A stretch of 6,946 bases of DNA from assembly GCA_023415845.1 (NCBI GenBank), contig JAEZJB010000120.1, positions 1-6,946 of the forward strand, given 5' to 3'. Shown in pieces: positions 5,787-6,946 of this stretch. The DNA comes from Chloroflexota bacterium (lineage in GTDB: Bacteria; Chloroflexota; Chloroflexia; Thermomicrobiales; UBA6265). The stretch's first letter is position 1. Every line of letters starts with the position of its first letter. Below the pieces are notes generated by a model. The model was not told the DNA's origin, did no database searches, and saw only the letters and a list, made by a program, of their open reading frames with translations. Both the position numbers and the translations under genes were made by a program.

Positions 5787-6946
5787 TCAGGTGGGGAAAC
5801 CGTTGAGGTAGCGCTCGGTGAAGATCTTCGCGATGGTGTAGAGCGACTGCATGGGGTTGGCACCGACCGAGGTCGGGAAGAGGCTGCTGTCCATGACGTA
5901 GACGTTGGGCACTTCGTCGCCGGTGGTGGTCCAGAGACGGTGATTCAGCGATACCACGCCTTCGCCGAAGGGTCCCATCTTGTTGGTGGCCTGCAGGTGG
6001 GCGGAGGTGAGGATCGTGCGGTTGGGAATGAACTCGAGGTTCTGCTCAACGAGATCTGCCTGGGAAATATCGGTGAGGTAGGTCCCAACCATCGGATCGA
6101 AATCCGGAAGGCCAAGCACGTTTTCGTTACTGGGGATTATGACCTGCTTTGCGCCAGCGAGGAACATCATGCGGATCCCGATGCCGACGCCGATCCGGAA
6201 GCGGTCCTTGTCTGAATCGCTCAGGGCATAGTGGAGGACCGTATTGCCGTCGTCGTCGAGGGTGATGCGATTGTCCGGCGAAACGCTGTCGACGAGCATG
6301 AGGCCGAAGCCCGCATAGTCGTTGAACTTGACCAGTTCGTCATAGACCTGCTTGCCGCTGCCAGGAATCAGGACGGCACCGTAGGCGGGCAGGCCGTCCA
6401 TGGTTTCGAAGATAAAACCGGGGGTGACGCCGAAGGCATCGCAGAAGGTCGCGCTGCCCAACCCCTCAAGCAGGTTGATTGTGTGCTCGAACAGGCCGAG
6501 AAGCGGGAAAGACGGGTGGAGGATGAGCCCGTGACCGATCAGCGGATTGGCGACGGCAGGGTTGGACGCGGCGGTGTTGAGCAGGATGCGGGTGGTGCCG
6601 ATGGTGCCAGCGGCAAGGACGATGTCGCTGGCCTCGATGGTGACGGGCACATCGGGTGGGATGCCAAGGTTGGACGGATCGACGACGGTGTTGCCGAACT
6701 CGGTCCATGGGGCGGTGGTGTGCAGGCGCAGGCCGACGGCGCGGGTGCCGGCATCGTCGAAGAGGATTTCGTCGACGATGGTATCGGGAATGACGGCAAG
6801 CGGGTTTTCCGAATCGGCGATGGCTGGATAGATCAGTTGGCGAGCGGCATCGAGCTTGTCATCGACAGGCGATGGTGAGTCACCGACCGGGAAGCGATTG
6901 AGGTGATAGAGGGATGGATCGACACCGTAGGCAGCAGCGCCGTCCC
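5787..6946 (-). CDS. GMC-family FAD-dependent oxidoreductase (N-terminus outside window)
   Basis: The frame is open on the - strand from the right edge to the TGA at 5789-5787, giving 385 visible residues. A GTG at 6650 could be called as a start, but 98 in-frame upstream residues read as protein, including IVDEILFDDAGTRAVGLRL, so the gene is longer. Mid-protein, IVLAAGTIGTTRILLNT matches the FAD-domain strand of GMC enzymes. The C-terminus carries NVYVMDSSLFPTSVGANP followed by MQSLYTIAKIFTERYL, the family signature. The likely catalytic pair is His at 5999-5997 (SAHLQATNKMG) and Asn at 5858-5856 (ANP). In most relatives the His motif reads HxxG; here that Gly is Ala. The FAD-binding GxGxxG lies outside the window. 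The substrate, an alcohol or sterol-like hydroxyl, cannot be predicted. It converges on the channel gene and is probably functionally unrelated. Confidence 0.88.
   Translation of the reverse strand, partial: DGAAAYGVDPSLYHLNRFPVGDSPSPVDDKLDAARQLIYPAIADSENPLAVIPDTIVDEILFDDAGTRAVGLRLHTTAPWTEFGNTVVDPSNLGIPPDVPVTIEASDIVLAAGTIGTTRILLNTAASNPAVANPLIGHGLILHPSFPLLGLFEHTINLLEGLGSATFCDAFGVTPGFIFETMDGLPAYGAVLIPGSGKQVYDELVKFNDYAGFGLMLVDSVSPDNRITLDDDGNTVLHYALSDSDKDRFRIGVGIGIRMMFLAGAKQVIIPSNENVLGLPDFDPMVGTYLTDISQADLVEQNLEFIPNRTILTSAHLQATNKMGPFGEGVVSLNHRLWTTTGDEVPNVYVMDSSLFPTSVGANPMQSLYTIAKIFTERYLNGFPT

Noticed and set aside
6231..6878. 215-residue + strand open frame opposite the GMC gene
   Set aside because: Its composition is Gly/Asp/Val-rich without motifs, while the opposite strand carries the complete GMC C-terminal signature.

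Overview
The window reads as a bacterial chromosome segment with four genes and two long gene-free stretches. The TPR segment of the largest gene (EPDNEVAWLW, then CLKRAVDINPD) resembles repeats common in Chloroflexota proteins, and the right two thirds is GC-rich (about 63% in one sampled row). I therefore lean towards Chloroflexota, but only tentatively: there is no rRNA or marker gene to confirm it.

Left part (1-1277, + strand): the end of a SLATT-type two-helix membrane protein abuts, stop codon to start codon, a CD-NTase/SMODS-type nucleotidyltransferase with an intact GS...DxD motif. Together they look like a minimal CBASS-like anti-phage module: the nucleotidyltransferase would make a nucleotide second messenger and the SLATT protein would act as the membrane-disrupting effector. 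The module is cut by the left window edge, so more genes may lie upstream. Its base composition is lower in GC than the rest of the window.

Middle part (1278-3055): 368 bases without a gene, holding three short inverted repeats, then a DUF1622-family three-helix membrane protein on the - strand (1646-2062), then about 990 bases with no convincing gene. That second stretch holds an operator-like palindrome (2173-2187) and a strong RNA-type hairpin (2316-2341).

Right part (3056-6946): a very large + strand gene encodes one polypeptide with a cytoplasmic TPR segment, a membrane anchor, a periplasmic-binding-protein type I (LivJ-like) sensor and a complete pentameric ligand-gated ion channel (Cys-loop receptor fold, four transmembrane helices). 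It is the most notable gene of the window. A GMC-family flavin oxidoreductase converges on it from the - strand and runs off the right edge. A short dyad lies between the two stops.

The four transcription units alternate in direction, so they appear independently regulated. Only the SLATT and nucleotidyltransferase genes form an obvious operon.
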